This document shows positions 1 through 8,364 of a stretch of 64,000 bases of DNA, piece after piece. The notes under the pieces were generated by a model, which was given only the letters and a program-made list of their open reading frames with translations, was not told where the DNA came from and made no database searches. Numbering within the stretch: position 1 is the stretch's first letter; each line of letters starts with the position of its first letter. The stretch spans positions 1 to 64,000 of the forward strand of contig LCAT01000002.1 of the NCBI GenBank assembly GCA_000996695.1, given 5' to 3'. Made by a program: the position numbers and the translations under genes. This DNA is from a candidate division TM6 bacterium GW2011_GWE2_41_16. Its GTDB lineage: Bacteria > Babelota > Babeliae > Babelales > Babelaceae.

Positions 1-96
1 CCTCGCGATGGACACCCTTGCCTTAAGCTAATGGCTACGCTGCCGCTCGCCAATTGGGGACTTTCACCCTTGAGGTCGCGCCCGTGCCGGGCGCAC
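1..96 (-). mobile_element. 5' end of a group II intron (truncated by window edge)
   Basis: Read on the minus strand from 96 leftwards, the sequence starts GTGCGCCCGGCACGGGCG, continues with GGTGAAAGTCC and later GCAAGGGTGTCC. These are hallmarks of the 5' boundary and domain I start of bacterial group II introns. The first base lies directly after the T-run of a hairpin terminator (97-143), the insertion site preferred by bacterial class C introns, although the class cannot be settled from 96 bases. The rest, including any reverse transcriptase gene, lies beyond the left edge. No protein-coding reading is needed to explain this stretch. Confidence 0.8.
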
Positions 97-143
97 AAAA
101 AAGAAGCATGCTGCTTTTAAACCGGTAGCGTGCTTCTTTTTTT
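97..143. terminator. Bidirectional hairpin terminator; group II intron target
   Basis: Arms 97-112 and 127-142 pair over about 16 bp (AAGAAGCAT against GTGCTTCTT with one G-U pair) and carry an A-run on the left and a T-run on the right, so either strand could terminate here. The group II intron boundary at 96 abuts the hairpin exactly. Confidence 0.75.
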
Positions 144-235
144 ATATAGTATTTACCATAACCATCTAAACTTTTCATACTAAATATAAGCACAGTATAA
201 ATGAACAAAAAAGTGTTATTACAAGGAGTGTTTTT

Positions 236-2326
236 ATGATCATGCAGGATAAAATCAAACTCGCAGGCATATGTATCATTATAAGCATAAGTTGTACGTG
301 CACTGCCATGGAACAACAATTAATACAGCAACAAATTGCGCAACTCACACAACAAAATTTTCTTGAAAATTTTGAATCAACACGCGCAAAAAAACCTCAG
401 CCAAAGATTCATCTTGATTCATTGTATAGAACTCTCGATACAATGGTATGCAATACTTTTATATCAACCATCAGGGCAACAACAGCGTTTGATACAGACC
501 CCTCTGATATAAAAATTCACAAAGATCATCTGATATACGTATGCTCACACTTCTATGATGCACTCAAAACACTCTATATTGATCACAAATTTCTTGCTGA
601 CCCCGAAAATATTCAAACTCAACTTGATCAACTCAAGCAACAGGTGACTACGGCACAAACATCACAAGATATTATCGCTGCAGCTCGGGCCCATTATGCA
701 TGTATGCAAAATCTTTCGCAGCAACCGATAGTCAAACACCGACTGATTTCTTTCGATTTTGTGCCCCTTGCCATCGCACAGCTCTCACCAAAAATTCCAA
801 TCCTTGGTGAAGAAATTCTCGAAACTATAAAACGAGAACTGAGTTCTATGGCAGAAAATCAAACTCAAATGCTTGCGCATTATATGAATCGCTCGTTTGA
901 TACAATTGAGGAAACTAACACTTTTTTTGCCTCACACATAACATCTCTTGAAAGCTACATTAAAAAAACTCTTTCGCGTCTTGATTCATACGCTTCATGG
1001 CTAGAAGAAAATCAAAAACCACAAATCACAAAAATTAACATTGCTCTTTCAACTGTTAAACAACAGACAACAGAAACCCTGACCAGTATGCATGAGCAAA
1101 TACAGCGCTACACCGTACCTCAAGAATCATATTCATGTATTCGCAATAATCTCACAAACCTGCTCACCTGCATCATCACAGAAAAAACCAATAAAACACC
1201 GCAGGAGCTCTACGCTACCGTACTTAACAAATCAGAAAATTTTCTTTCGCAACTTGATCGCATTGAAGAACTGCTTAATACTACCTGCTCACAAAATCCT
1301 CATGACATCCTCGCAAACCTCACTCTTGATACGGTGCACGATATTATGCATGTATTAAGCTCTACCCGCACAAGTGCCACAATTTTTACCGATCGAATCA
1401 ATATGCATCTGGTAGACGGTACCATGGCAACGCTTCCGCTTATGCCTAAATCCATGCAGCAGACTGTTGCACAAGAATTTTTGACCTGCATTGGACAAAA
1501 AATTGAGGAACATCAACAAAAGCTCACGCACACAATACAGGATCTTACAACGCAAGAACAACAACATATGTTACTATTAACCCAAAATTTTCAAGAAACT
1601 TTGCAACAAAAAAGAGAGCTTGAGCTCAAGTTTGAATTATTCGATCAACAAAATCATGGTTTGGAAACAAAAATCACGGATACCCAAAAAGAAATTGACG
1701 CAAACGAACCATGGGTAGAAATATATAAAGAAGAAATGAGAGAAAAATTAACCGATCCATACGCTATTATAAAAATACCGCTCTCAGTTTTCGACCCTCT
1801 ATCACCCTATCGATATGCAAAAAAACAGTACTGGACAGCTGAGCGTACCATTCGTGAAAAAAAATCATTGCTTGCACTCTTGCTTTTCAAAAAAAATCGC
1901 GCAGCAGAAGAAACAGTAAATAATATAGAGATATATGGACGAAATCTAAAAACTGTGATGGATAAGCTTGCGCGTATAGAAAAACAACTTGCCATTTTTG
2001 GCATACAGAAACAACCAGAAGCCGCGCAAACTACGACGACCCAGCCTACCCAGCCTTCGCGTGAAGCTTTCAGCCCAAGCGACACGCTCTTGCTTTCACT
2101 TGGAGCCTACCAGCCTACGCTAAAGCTACGTCCGGCACGCGGCCCAGACCAAGAATTCGGCGGGCAGGCGACAACAACATCGCTGCAAAGCCCAGCGCTT
2201 GCAGTTTTGCCAGATTCACCAGCAAATACAAATAACCCCGCATCAGTAGAACACAGAGGCGCACCATCAATGCCAGCACCTGTTGAAAAAGAATCAACAA
2301 ATTCTCCGCATGTAAAAAGTCTTTAA
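236..2326 (+). CDS. Secreted coiled-coil protein with repeat-derived C-terminus
   Basis: The 696-residue product is not a family I recognise. It starts with a hydrophobic signal peptide (about residues 5-24, ending …TCTAME) after an AAGGAG ribosome site seven bases before the ATG; a second ATG at 242 is also possible. Most of the chain is charged and helical, rich in Gln, Glu, Lys and Leu with long heptad-like stretches, so I infer an elongated exported coiled coil. From about residue 600 it becomes a Thr/Pro/Gly-rich tail that contains the palindromic repeat C (2040-2172), whose 45 bases at 2101-2145 recur exactly, inverted, in the intergenic DNA at 8087-8131. It stands alone between the terminator at 97-143 and the convergent terminator at 2331-2369. 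Export and interaction with a host are inference. Confidence 0.85.
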   Translation: MIMQDKIKLAGICIIISISCTCTAMEQQLIQQQIAQLTQQNFLENFESTRAKKPQPKIHLDSLYRTLDTMVCNTFISTIRATTAFDTDPSDIKIHKDHLIYVCSHFYDALKTLYIDHKFLADPENIQTQLDQLKQQVTTAQTSQDIIAAARAHYACMQNLSQQPIVKHRLISFDFVPLAIAQLSPKIPILGEEILETIKRELSSMAENQTQMLAHYMNRSFDTIEETNTFFASHITSLESYIKKTLSRLDSYASWLEENQKPQITKINIALSTVKQQTTETLTSMHEQIQRYTVPQESYSCIRNNLTNLLTCIITEKTNKTPQELYATVLNKSENFLSQLDRIEELLNTTCSQNPHDILANLTLDTVHDIMHVLSSTRTSATIFTDRINMHLVDGTMATLPLMPKSMQQTVAQEFLTCIGQKIEEHQQKLTHTIQDLTTQEQQHMLLLTQNFQETLQQKRELELKFELFDQQNHGLETKITDTQKEIDANEPWVEIYKEEMREKLTDPYAIIKIPLSVFDPLSPYRYAKKQYWTAERTIREKKSLLALLLFKKNRAAEETVNNIEIYGRNLKTVMDKLARIEKQLAIFGIQKQPEAAQTTTTQPTQPSREAFSPSDTLLLSLGAYQPTLKLRPARGPDQEFGGQATTTSLQSPALAVLPDSPANTNNPASVEHRGAPSMPAPVEKESTNSPHVKSL
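2040..2172 (+). repeat. Repeat C copies inside a coding region
   Basis: Two tandem units of the palindromic element starting CCAGCCTAC and ending GGCGGGCAGG lie in frame in the secreted coiled-coil gene and encode the QPT…FGGQA segment. Bases 2101-2145 are identical to the reverse complement of 8087-8131. Related units are at 20371-20442, 21742-21822, 22230-22268 and 54183-54213. Confidence 0.75.
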
Positions 2327-2330
2327 AAAT

Positions 2331-2369
2331 AAAAAGAAATAGCGAGACAGAATCCCGCTATTTCTTTTT
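2331..2369. terminator. Bidirectional terminator between convergent genes
   Basis: Fourteen-base arms (2331-2344 and 2356-2369) with flanking A and T runs form a strong hairpin between the coiled-coil gene on the plus strand and the FKBP gene on the minus strand. Confidence 0.85.
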
Positions 2370-2400
2370 ATATGCTTATGCTAAAAAGACGTATATCTTT

Positions 2401-2922
2401 TTAGCCAACAGAAATAAGTTCTACATCAAAAATAAGGTCTGCGTTTGGCGGAATAACTCTACCTGCACCATGTACGCCATAACCAAGCTTTGATGGAATG
2501 AAGAGACGACGCTTTTCGCCGATTGCCATACCCTCAACACCCTCGTCCCAGCCTTTGATCACATAACCAGCACCCAAGACAAACTCGAATGGAGCGTTAC
2601 GATCAACGCTGCTATCAAATTTTGAACCCGTTTTATCATCCACAAGACCAAGCCAACCGGTGTAGTGCACGGCAATTTTTGAGCCTGCACGCGCAACTTT
2701 GTCGCCCGCTTTACCTGCACGTAAAATTTGATAACGTAAACCTGTTGCATTTTGTATCATAGGAACCTCTTTAAATTCATCGGCGCCAGCACATGCAGAA
2801 CGCTTTGGACAATTTGGGCATGAACCATTGCCACCGCAACAGCCACCATTTTTGTACCATGCAAAAGCGCACACACCGCTTACCAGCACCAAAACTAAAC
2901 TAAATAACACTATTTTTTGCAT
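2401..2922 (-). CDS. FKBP-type peptidyl-prolyl cis-trans isomerase, exported
   Basis: The product (173 residues from the ATG at 2922, preceded by AAAGGAG) would catalyse cis-trans isomerisation of proline peptide bonds during folding outside the cytoplasm. A signal peptide or membrane anchor covers residues 1-22, followed by a short Cys/Gly-rich linker (CCGGNGSCPNCPKRSAC). The FKBP domain fills the C-terminal 110 residues: AVHYTGWL, the KFDSS strand, FVLGAGYVIKGWDEGV and the closing IPPNADLIFDVELI are all present, as in monodomain FKBPs. An upstream in-frame codon would add 21 residues before the signal peptide, but the ribosome site favours 2922. The Cys-rich linker could bind metal or form disulfides, which is inference. 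It is separate from the suf operon downstream on the same strand. Confidence 0.92.
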   Translation of the reverse strand: MQKIVLFSLVLVLVSGVCAFAWYKNGGCCGGNGSCPNCPKRSACAGADEFKEVPMIQNATGLRYQILRAGKAGDKVARAGSKIAVHYTGWLGLVDDKTGSKFDSSVDRNAPFEFVLGAGYVIKGWDEGVEGMAIGEKRRLFIPSKLGYGVHGAGRVIPPNADLIFDVELISVG

Positions 2923-3010
2923 CACATTAAACTCCTTTTGAAAAAACAAACAATGCGTATGGGCGAAAACTAGACCCATACGCATCTTAGAAATATCATA
3001 AAAACGTGTG

Positions 3011-4213
3011 TTAGGAAAGCAGCTCAGCCAAAACAGTCAAAATTTTTTCGATCTCTTCTGGCGTATTATACAGGGCAAAGCTTGCTCGTACCGTCGCATC
3101 TATGCCTAAGGCGTCATGCAATGGTTGCGCGCAGTGCCTACCAGCACGCATACAGATGTCCTTGCTTCCGCAATAAGCCGCAACATCATGCGCATGAATA
3201 CCTTCTACATGGAAACTCACTAAGTGCCCATGTTGAGCAATATCATCAGCATCGCCCACAATTTTTACTAAAGGAAAACGTGCAAGACCTTCGATCATAC
3301 GTTTTGCAAGTGCATGTTCTTGCACGGCCAAAGCAGCATAGTCAACCTCGTTCATCAACGTACGCACCGTAGCTCCAAGCGAAATAATTTGTGCAATTGC
3401 TGGGGTACCTGCTTCAAGCAACGAGGGCATTTTTTGATAGGTAACGGTTGTTGAGGTAACGAGCTCAATCATGCCTCCGCCAACCTGAAAGGGCACCAGC
3501 TCTTCATGCCTGCGTTTGTTAATATACAGCCCACCGATACCCGTTGGTCCATACATTTTGTGTGCAGAAAAAACTAAAAAATCACAATCAATTTTTTGCA
3601 CATCGATTTTTGTATGCGCAATTGCCTGCGCAGCGTCTGCGAGCGTTGCAGCACCAACGGCCTTAGCACGCGCAAAAACTTTGTCATAGGGAACTTTATT
3701 ACCAATCACGTTTGAGCTCAGTGTTAGCGCCACGAGCTTTGTGTGTGGTGCAATCAAAGTATCGAGATCGTCTAATATCAAATGACCTTTGGCATCGATC
3801 GGAATCCAAACCAGTTCGAGACCAAGTTGCCGTGCGCATTCAATCCATGGCACACAGTTTGCATGGTGCTCAAGCTGGCTTACCACTATACGATCGCCAG
3901 CCTTAAGGTTATGGCGTGCCCAGGCATAAGCAACCGTATTTACCCCTTCAGTAGAACCACGAGTAAATACTATTTCTTGTGGCGACGATGCATTAATAAA
4001 TGATGCGACATCGGCACGTGCTTGTTCGAGCAGGTCTGTTGCTTTTTCGGCAATCGCATAAACTCCGCGATGCACTGGAGCATTCATCTGCTGATAAAAA
4101 TTTATTTCAGCATCAATAGCCTTATCAAGACGCTGCGTAGTTGCGCCGTTATCGGCATAAATTAAATCGGGATGAACAAAAAAAAATGGAAAATGCGATC
4201 GATTTAACAACAT
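3011..4213 (-). CDS. sufS: Cysteine desulfurase SufS
   Basis: This PLP enzyme removes sulfur from cysteine and hands it as persulfide to the SUF scaffold for Fe-S cluster assembly. The 400-residue product (ATG 4213, with GGGGAG before it) has the usual length. The PLP-binding lysine is Lys219 in SAHKMYGPTG and the persulfide cysteine is Cys361 in RAGRHCAQP, the class II desulfurase arrangement typical of SufS rather than IscS. It is the last gene of a minus-strand cluster sufC-sufB-sufS. It is separated from sufB by about 140 bases that hold an ATGGC…GCCA palindrome and a loop-conserved hairpin. No SufE or SufU sulfur acceptor is visible nearby. An upstream in-frame start at 4261 is less likely because it has no ribosome site. 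Confidence 0.95.
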   Translation of the reverse strand: MLLNRSHFPFFFVHPDLIYADNGATTQRLDKAIDAEINFYQQMNAPVHRGVYAIAEKATDLLEQARADVASFINASSPQEIVFTRGSTEGVNTVAYAWARHNLKAGDRIVVSQLEHHANCVPWIECARQLGLELVWIPIDAKGHLILDDLDTLIAPHTKLVALTLSSNVIGNKVPYDKVFARAKAVGAATLADAAQAIAHTKIDVQKIDCDFLVFSAHKMYGPTGIGGLYINKRRHEELVPFQVGGGMIELVTSTTVTYQKMPSLLEAGTPAIAQIISLGATVRTLMNEVDYAALAVQEHALAKRMIEGLARFPLVKIVGDADDIAQHGHLVSFHVEGIHAHDVAAYCGSKDICMRAGRHCAQPLHDALGIDATVRASFALYNTPEEIEKILTVLAELLS

Positions 4214-4247
4214 GATTTTTCTCCCCCGAGCCCTAAAAACTTTTTGT

Positions 4248-4345
4248 ATGGCAAAAGCCACTTAGTCTTGCATGCCGACATATCGATTCACAGCATGCGT
4301 TAGCTCCAGGTACAAGTAAGTACAGGTACTTGGAGTGGCAAAAAT
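4248..4345. repeat. Partial repeat B with class II hairpin (sufB-sufS gap)
   Basis: The gap starts with the palindrome ATGGCAAAAGCCA (4248-4260), has a GCATGC pair (about 4269-4298), and holds a hairpin with arms 4304-4313 and 4326-4335 around the loop AAGTAAGTACAG. The loop recurs at 8068-8080, 8137-8148 and 48147-48159 with different stem arms. It may partly uncouple sufS from sufB transcription. Confidence 0.6.
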
Positions 4346-4354
4346 GCCTTATCC

Positions 4355-5686
4355 CTAAAAATTCAGTGTGTCAGAACCGGCATACGCGATGCAAGAATCA
4401 CTAAAAAACTCTTCAAGTTCAATGGCAAAATCAGACGGAAACTGCTGAATAATCGGCTCAATAAAACCACGCATCAACATTTCTTGTGCCTGACTTTCGG
4501 ATAAACCTCGACTCATTAAAAAAAACATCGATTCTTGATCTATAGATCGAACGGCTGCTTCATGAGAAAGCTTTGCCGTTTGCTCATGTGTCTCAACTTG
4601 TGGATATGAGCTTACAGAAGCATTTTTACCCTGAAGTAACGTATCACAACGTATATACCCTTGGGCATTATGCGCACCTCGCTCACAGATAGTTGCTGCA
4701 CGCACAATAGCCGTGGCAGAGTTGAGCACAAGAGCACGCGATACAATAGACGATATAGTTTCTGGTGCACGATGAACACATCGACCGCCCGTATCATGCA
4801 CATGGTTTGATCCTGAAACCACAAATGACACAATTTTACCGCTCGCTCCCGCGCCCACAAGCTCAATCGTAGGCATTTTTTTTATAACATGACAACCTTT
4901 ATTGGCATCACACCAATTTAGACGAGCACGTTTTTCTAATCGCGCTTTTTTGGTTGCAAGCAAAATCATTTGGTCATGCCAACGTTGCATGGTTGTAAAA
5001 GATAACGAAGAGTCTTCCTTTTGCATAATTTCAGCAACACCTGAGTGCAGAATACCTTTGGCATCATCAATGCACCCCATCGAACCACAGCCCTCACGAA
5101 TCTCAACGCGACTGCCTTTTTCAAGAATACAAAGCATTCGCTCAAACTGGCCTACGTTTGGAGTACTTGTGGCATAGTACGCGCTCAACGGTTGATCAAC
5201 AATCTGTCCCGCAGGCACATACAAAAATATGCCGCCACTCCACAGAGCTGTATTAAGCGCAGCGAATGGATCATTTGTATGGGAAACTACAGACTCAAAA
5301 TAGGTTTCAACAAGTTGTGCATGTTGCTGCACAGCTGCATCAAGAGAACAAAAAAGTATGCCACGAGCTGCAAGATCTTGATGCAATTGTTCAAAAAGAA
5401 CGGTTGAGTCCAGCTGTATGCTATAAGCGCCATAATAATTTTTTGTATAATCGTCCAGGTTAACCCCTGAACGCTCGGCAAGGGAAAGTTCTACATAATA
5501 ACGAATACGCTCAAAAGGTATCTGATCATATGGCACGGGCAATTTGGGTAACTGCGCATGCGCAAAAAAATCAAACGCTGCTAAACGACGCTCACGCATC
5601 CAGATAGGCTCGCCCTTTCGCGTTGAGAGATCACGCACAAAATCGGGCGTCAGTCCTGAACGAACAACCAGATCATTATAAGCCAC
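4355..5686 (-). CDS. sufB: Fe-S cluster assembly scaffold protein SufB
   Basis: SufB forms the scaffold of the SUF machinery with SufC. The 443-residue product has the SufB N-terminal region (TRKGEPIWMRERRLAAFDF), the beta-helical core and the C-terminal GFIEPI motif. Cys347 (RCDTLL) and His375-Glu376 (SHEA) match positions that I recall as the essential Cys and Glu/His of E. coli SufB. The start is GTG at 5686 with AGGAG upstream; it overlaps the end of sufC by 11 bases, which suggests translational coupling. There is no separate sufD here, so the scaffold may be a SufB2C2 complex as proposed for reduced SUF systems; that is inference, since sufD could lie elsewhere. Confidence 0.93.
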   Translation of the reverse strand: MAYNDLVVRSGLTPDFVRDLSTRKGEPIWMRERRLAAFDFFAHAQLPKLPVPYDQIPFERIRYYVELSLAERSGVNLDDYTKNYYGAYSIQLDSTVLFEQLHQDLAARGILFCSLDAAVQQHAQLVETYFESVVSHTNDPFAALNTALWSGGIFLYVPAGQIVDQPLSAYYATSTPNVGQFERMLCILEKGSRVEIREGCGSMGCIDDAKGILHSGVAEIMQKEDSSLSFTTMQRWHDQMILLATKKARLEKRARLNWCDANKGCHVIKKMPTIELVGAGASGKIVSFVVSGSNHVHDTGGRCVHRAPETISSIVSRALVLNSATAIVRAATICERGAHNAQGYIRCDTLLQGKNASVSSYPQVETHEQTAKLSHEAAVRSIDQESMFFLMSRGLSESQAQEMLMRGFIEPIIQQFPSDFAIELEEFFSDSCIAYAGSDTLNF

Positions 5687-6413
5687 GAGAAGCTCCTGTT
5701 TTGTAGTGCGTGATTAAATCGGCTGAGCCAATATGACTAATTTTACCATCATCAAGAATGTAAACACGATCAGCCCTAAGAGCTTGTGCACAGTCTAAGT
5801 CATGTGTTACTACAACATGCATACGCTCGGGGTACTGTGCTCGTTTTTGATTAATCAATGAAACAAATACAGATTTACCCGCAGCATCAAGTCCAGAGTC
5901 AAGCTCATCAAACCAGGCACAAAGTGGTTGCGCTATAAGGTATGAGAGCAATTCTACCCGCTTAAACTCGCCACCAGACAACTGCTCAAATGAGCGCTCA
6001 GTAATAGCACTGTTTAAGCCAACGCTTGTCGCAAGAGGCTCAAGTACCACACGCGTAAAATCGATCATATCTATTTTTTTGTGCAACTGATACATACGAT
6101 ACAACAAAGAACGTACTGAAATACCTTCGATTGATGGGGCTATTTGTGAGGATACAAAAAGACCTTTTTTTGCACGATCCGTTGGGGTAGCAGTAGACAA
6201 AGATTCCACATTCAACAATATGTCGCCATACGTAATAGTATAAAAAGGATGTCCGGCAAGCGTTCGTGCCAAAGTTGTTTTACCCGAGCCATTAGCACCA
6301 AGAAGAACAACCAATTCCCCGGAAGCAACATGCAACGAACAGTCATGTATAATCTGAGAAGAGTCTCGCGTAATAAAAAGATGCTCAAAACGCAACATAT
6401 ACTCTTTACCCAT
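5676..6413 (-). CDS. sufC: Fe-S cluster assembly ATPase SufC
   Basis: SufC is the soluble ABC-type ATPase that drives conformational change in the SUF scaffold. The 245-residue protein carries Walker A GANGSGKTT (residues 39-47), the signature QLSGGEFKRVE, Walker B ending in DELDSGLD and the switch histidine in VVVTHD. The DELDSGLD form is characteristic of SufC. It overlaps sufB by 11 bases at its end and the pilus ATPase gene by eight bases at its start. A second ATG five codons in (6398) follows AAAGAG and may be the real start. The overlaps tie Fe-S assembly to a pilus or secretion gene in one transcript, an odd pairing that is probably just genome compaction. Confidence 0.93.
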   Translation of the reverse strand: MGKEYMLRFEHLFITRDSSQIIHDCSLHVASGELVVLLGANGSGKTTLARTLAGHPFYTITYGDILLNVESLSTATPTDRAKKGLFVSSQIAPSIEGISVRSLLYRMYQLHKKIDMIDFTRVVLEPLATSVGLNSAITERSFEQLSGGEFKRVELLSYLIAQPLCAWFDELDSGLDAAGKSVFVSLINQKRAQYPERMHVVVTHDLDCAQALRADRVYILDDGKISHIGSADLITHYKTGASRGL

Positions 6414-7605
6414 CGGCTACAGAGAGAAAATCACTAAAACCTATACTACCTTGCACCAGTTTATCATACGCATCAGCTAAAAACAGTTCAAAGTGATCCT
6501 GCAGTGCAATCTCGCTCAGAATGTCTATGCTCACACGTTCTGCAATGGCAGCACGAAGCGGTTCAGAGAGCTCAAGCAACTCAAACACGCCGATACGACC
6601 ATGATAACCGGTCATACCACACTTTTCACAGCCCGTTGATTCAAAAATAAATTCAGGCAACTCAAAACCATGTTTTATCAAACTGCTCTCTTGCCGAGAT
6701 GAGAGTGCACATTTTTTACGACAGTGCACACACAAGCAACGTACAAGGTGCTGCGCAAGTACACAAGAGAGCGCCGCAGTCAAAATGTACGGCTCGATAC
6801 CCATGTCCAATAACCGCATAATTGAACCGAGAGCTGTAGCCGTGTGTGTGGTCGTTATCACCAAGTGACCTGTAAGCGCAGCCTGTAAGGCAGCATCAGC
6901 GGTTTCTTTGTCGCGCACCTCTCCAACCATAATAATGTCAGGATCGTGCCGCAGAATTGAACGTATGCCCGATGCAAACGTAAAACCTATTTTGGGCATT
7001 ACCTGTGACTGCACCACACCCTCAAGTACGTACTCAACAGGATCTTCAAGAGTTACGATATGCCGCTGATCGCGAGAACATGCAAGCAATGTTGCATACA
7101 GAGTGGTTGTTTTACCTGAACCGGTAGGGCCACAAACCAGCACGAGTCCTTGTTGTTTATGCACATATTTAAGTAATTTTTTTTGATGCCGCTCACTCAG
7201 GCCTGTGTACTTGAGCGAAATACGTCCACGCGCTGTATCGAGCAAACGAATGGTTATTTTTTCGCCATGCACGGATGGAAATGTCGCAATACGCACGTCC
7301 ACCGCATGCTCTGAACCGGTATCAAGATGATGAATAAACGTTGTTTGCCCATCCTGTGGTAAACGGCGTTCAGTAATATCGATACCTCCAAGCACCTTGC
7401 ACCGTGCGATAAACGATTGCGCCTGTTGCGGAGAAATATACGCAACGACGTGTAACACACCATCAACACGAAAGCGTAGCCGAAAGGCTGCAGCGCCCGG
7501 ATCCCCGTGAATGTCCGATGCGCGTGCACCAAGAGCCTCACGGCACAAAAAATCAAAAATGGCGTGCGCGTTTAGCTGAGCAAGTTGAGCAGAAAAATCC
7601 TTCAT
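6406..7605 (-). CDS. PilB/GspE-type ATPase of type IV pilus or type II secretion
   Basis: The product would power pilus or pseudopilus assembly from the cytoplasmic face. From the ATG at 7605 it has 399 residues. It begins directly with the N2 domain (ASDIHGDP, a common start of PilB/GspE cores) and lacks the roughly 150-residue N1 domain of full-length PilB. Walker A is GPTGSGKTT (about residues 159-167); the Asp box, Walker B (IIMVGEVRDKETA) and His box (THTATALGSIMRLLDMG) follow. A tetracysteine zinc site (CVHC … CEKC) precedes GRIGVFELL, which supports PilB/GspE over the retraction ATPase PilT. The start ATG overlaps the TGA of the upstream membrane-protein gene as ATGA. Its partners are far away in the window: prepilin peptidase (59856) and a pilin (60601). 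Confidence 0.9.
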   Translation of the reverse strand: MKDFSAQLAQLNAHAIFDFLCREALGARASDIHGDPGAAAFRLRFRVDGVLHVVAYISPQQAQSFIARCKVLGGIDITERRLPQDGQTTFIHHLDTGSEHAVDVRIATFPSVHGEKITIRLLDTARGRISLKYTGLSERHQKKLLKYVHKQQGLVLVCGPTGSGKTTTLYATLLACSRDQRHIVTLEDPVEYVLEGVVQSQVMPKIGFTFASGIRSILRHDPDIIMVGEVRDKETADAALQAALTGHLVITTTHTATALGSIMRLLDMGIEPYILTAALSCVLAQHLVRCLCVHCRKKCALSSRQESSLIKHGFELPEFIFESTGCEKCGMTGYHGRIGVFELLELSEPLRAAIAERVSIDILSEIALQDHFELFLADAYDKLVQGSIGFSDFLSVADG

Positions 7606-7943
7606 GCGCCCATTTTCCAACCGATAAGAAACGTAATCGATCCAAAGAACACACCGGCCATATGGGCAAGAGCCCATGAACGAAGCATGATCAAAGCGCT
7701 ATCCAATGATGTTACGCCCGCAAGACCTAGATGTTTAAAAATAACCGCTTGATTAATGGCAACCGCACCTATCGAATTCATGGCAACTATTGCTACCACA
7801 CCACCGACAAAGATGTATACAAACGGTTTGCCAAAAAGACGAAAGAAAAAACCGATCACAAAACCGAGCGCTGCAAATAGCACCGCCTCGTACGTCCAGG
7901 ATGAGTAATTTGTTGCGTAAGTTTTAAAATCCATCCAATTCAT
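7602..7943 (-). CDS. Small membrane protein, FUN14-like
   Basis: The 113-residue protein has three to four hydrophobic helices with glycine-rich spacing (FVIGFFFRLFGK near residues 28-39, then VGGVVAIVAM, and a final GVFFGSITFLIGWKMG). The pattern and length resemble the FUN14 family, membrane proteins of uncertain function in bacteria, but I cannot confirm the family by search. GGGGAAG precedes the ATG at 7943. It is the first gene of the minus-strand run with the pilus ATPase, joined by an ATGA overlap, so the two are probably co-translated. Confidence 0.8.
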   Translation of the reverse strand: MNWMDFKTYATNYSSWTYEAVLFAALGFVIGFFFRLFGKPFVYIFVGGVVAIVAMNSIGAVAINQAVIFKHLGLAGVTSLDSALIMLRSWALAHMAGVFFGSITFLIGWKMGA

Positions 7944-7971
7944 AGTCTTCCCCTTTGTTTAAAAAATACTT

Positions 7972-8181
7972 TATGGCAATCGCCATTTAGGCACGCTCAA
8001 ACGCATTTACGGTTTATGCAATCCAAACGCACTATCCGTAAAATCGGGTGTGCATAGCTCCAAATAAAAGTAAGTACGTATTATTTGGGCCGCGTGCCGG
8101 ACGTAGCTTTAGCGTAGGCTGGTAGGCTCCAGATACGAGTAAGCACAAGTATCTGGGCGAAGCTTAATGGACTTCGCTATA
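7972..8181. repeat. Repeat B (about 210 bp) with nested repeat C and two hairpins
   Basis: This gap of 420 bases holds no gene I can support. The element runs from TATGGCAATCGCCAT to CTTCGCTATA. Its left half matches the reverse complement of 39661-39764 and its outline matches 48025-48215. It contains two hairpins with the shared loop AGTAAG (arms 8060-8067/8081-8088 and 8129-8136/8149-8156). The interval 8087-8131 is the exact inverse of 2101-2145 in a coding gene, and looks inserted between the two hairpins. Confidence 0.7.
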
Positions 8182-8303
8182 GAATGCTTTTTGGGATCGT
8201 AACAAAAAGAATGGATGAAAGAAAATGGTAAGGCATTTGCCTTTTTGACACGCGACAAAAAAAATAACGGGCTCATTCAAAATCTTACGCAACCATACAT
8301 GAG

Positions 8304-8334
8304 AACGGGCACGATTTTTTAGGTCGTGCCCGTT
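8304..8334. terminator. Hairpin downstream of the HU gene
   Basis: Eleven-base arms AACGGGCACGA and TCGTGCCCGTT lie 30 bases beyond the HU stop on the minus strand. There is a TTTT tail on the plus strand only, so its role as HU terminator is likely but not certain. Confidence 0.55.
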
Positions 8335-8364
8335 TTAGTCTCAAACAGTCTGTAAGAGAAAATC

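Noticed and set aside
35-319. Minus-strand open frame of 94 codons at the left edge
   Set aside because: It spans the group II intron end, the terminator and the start of the plus-strand gene, and has no ribosome site; the RNA features explain the sequence.
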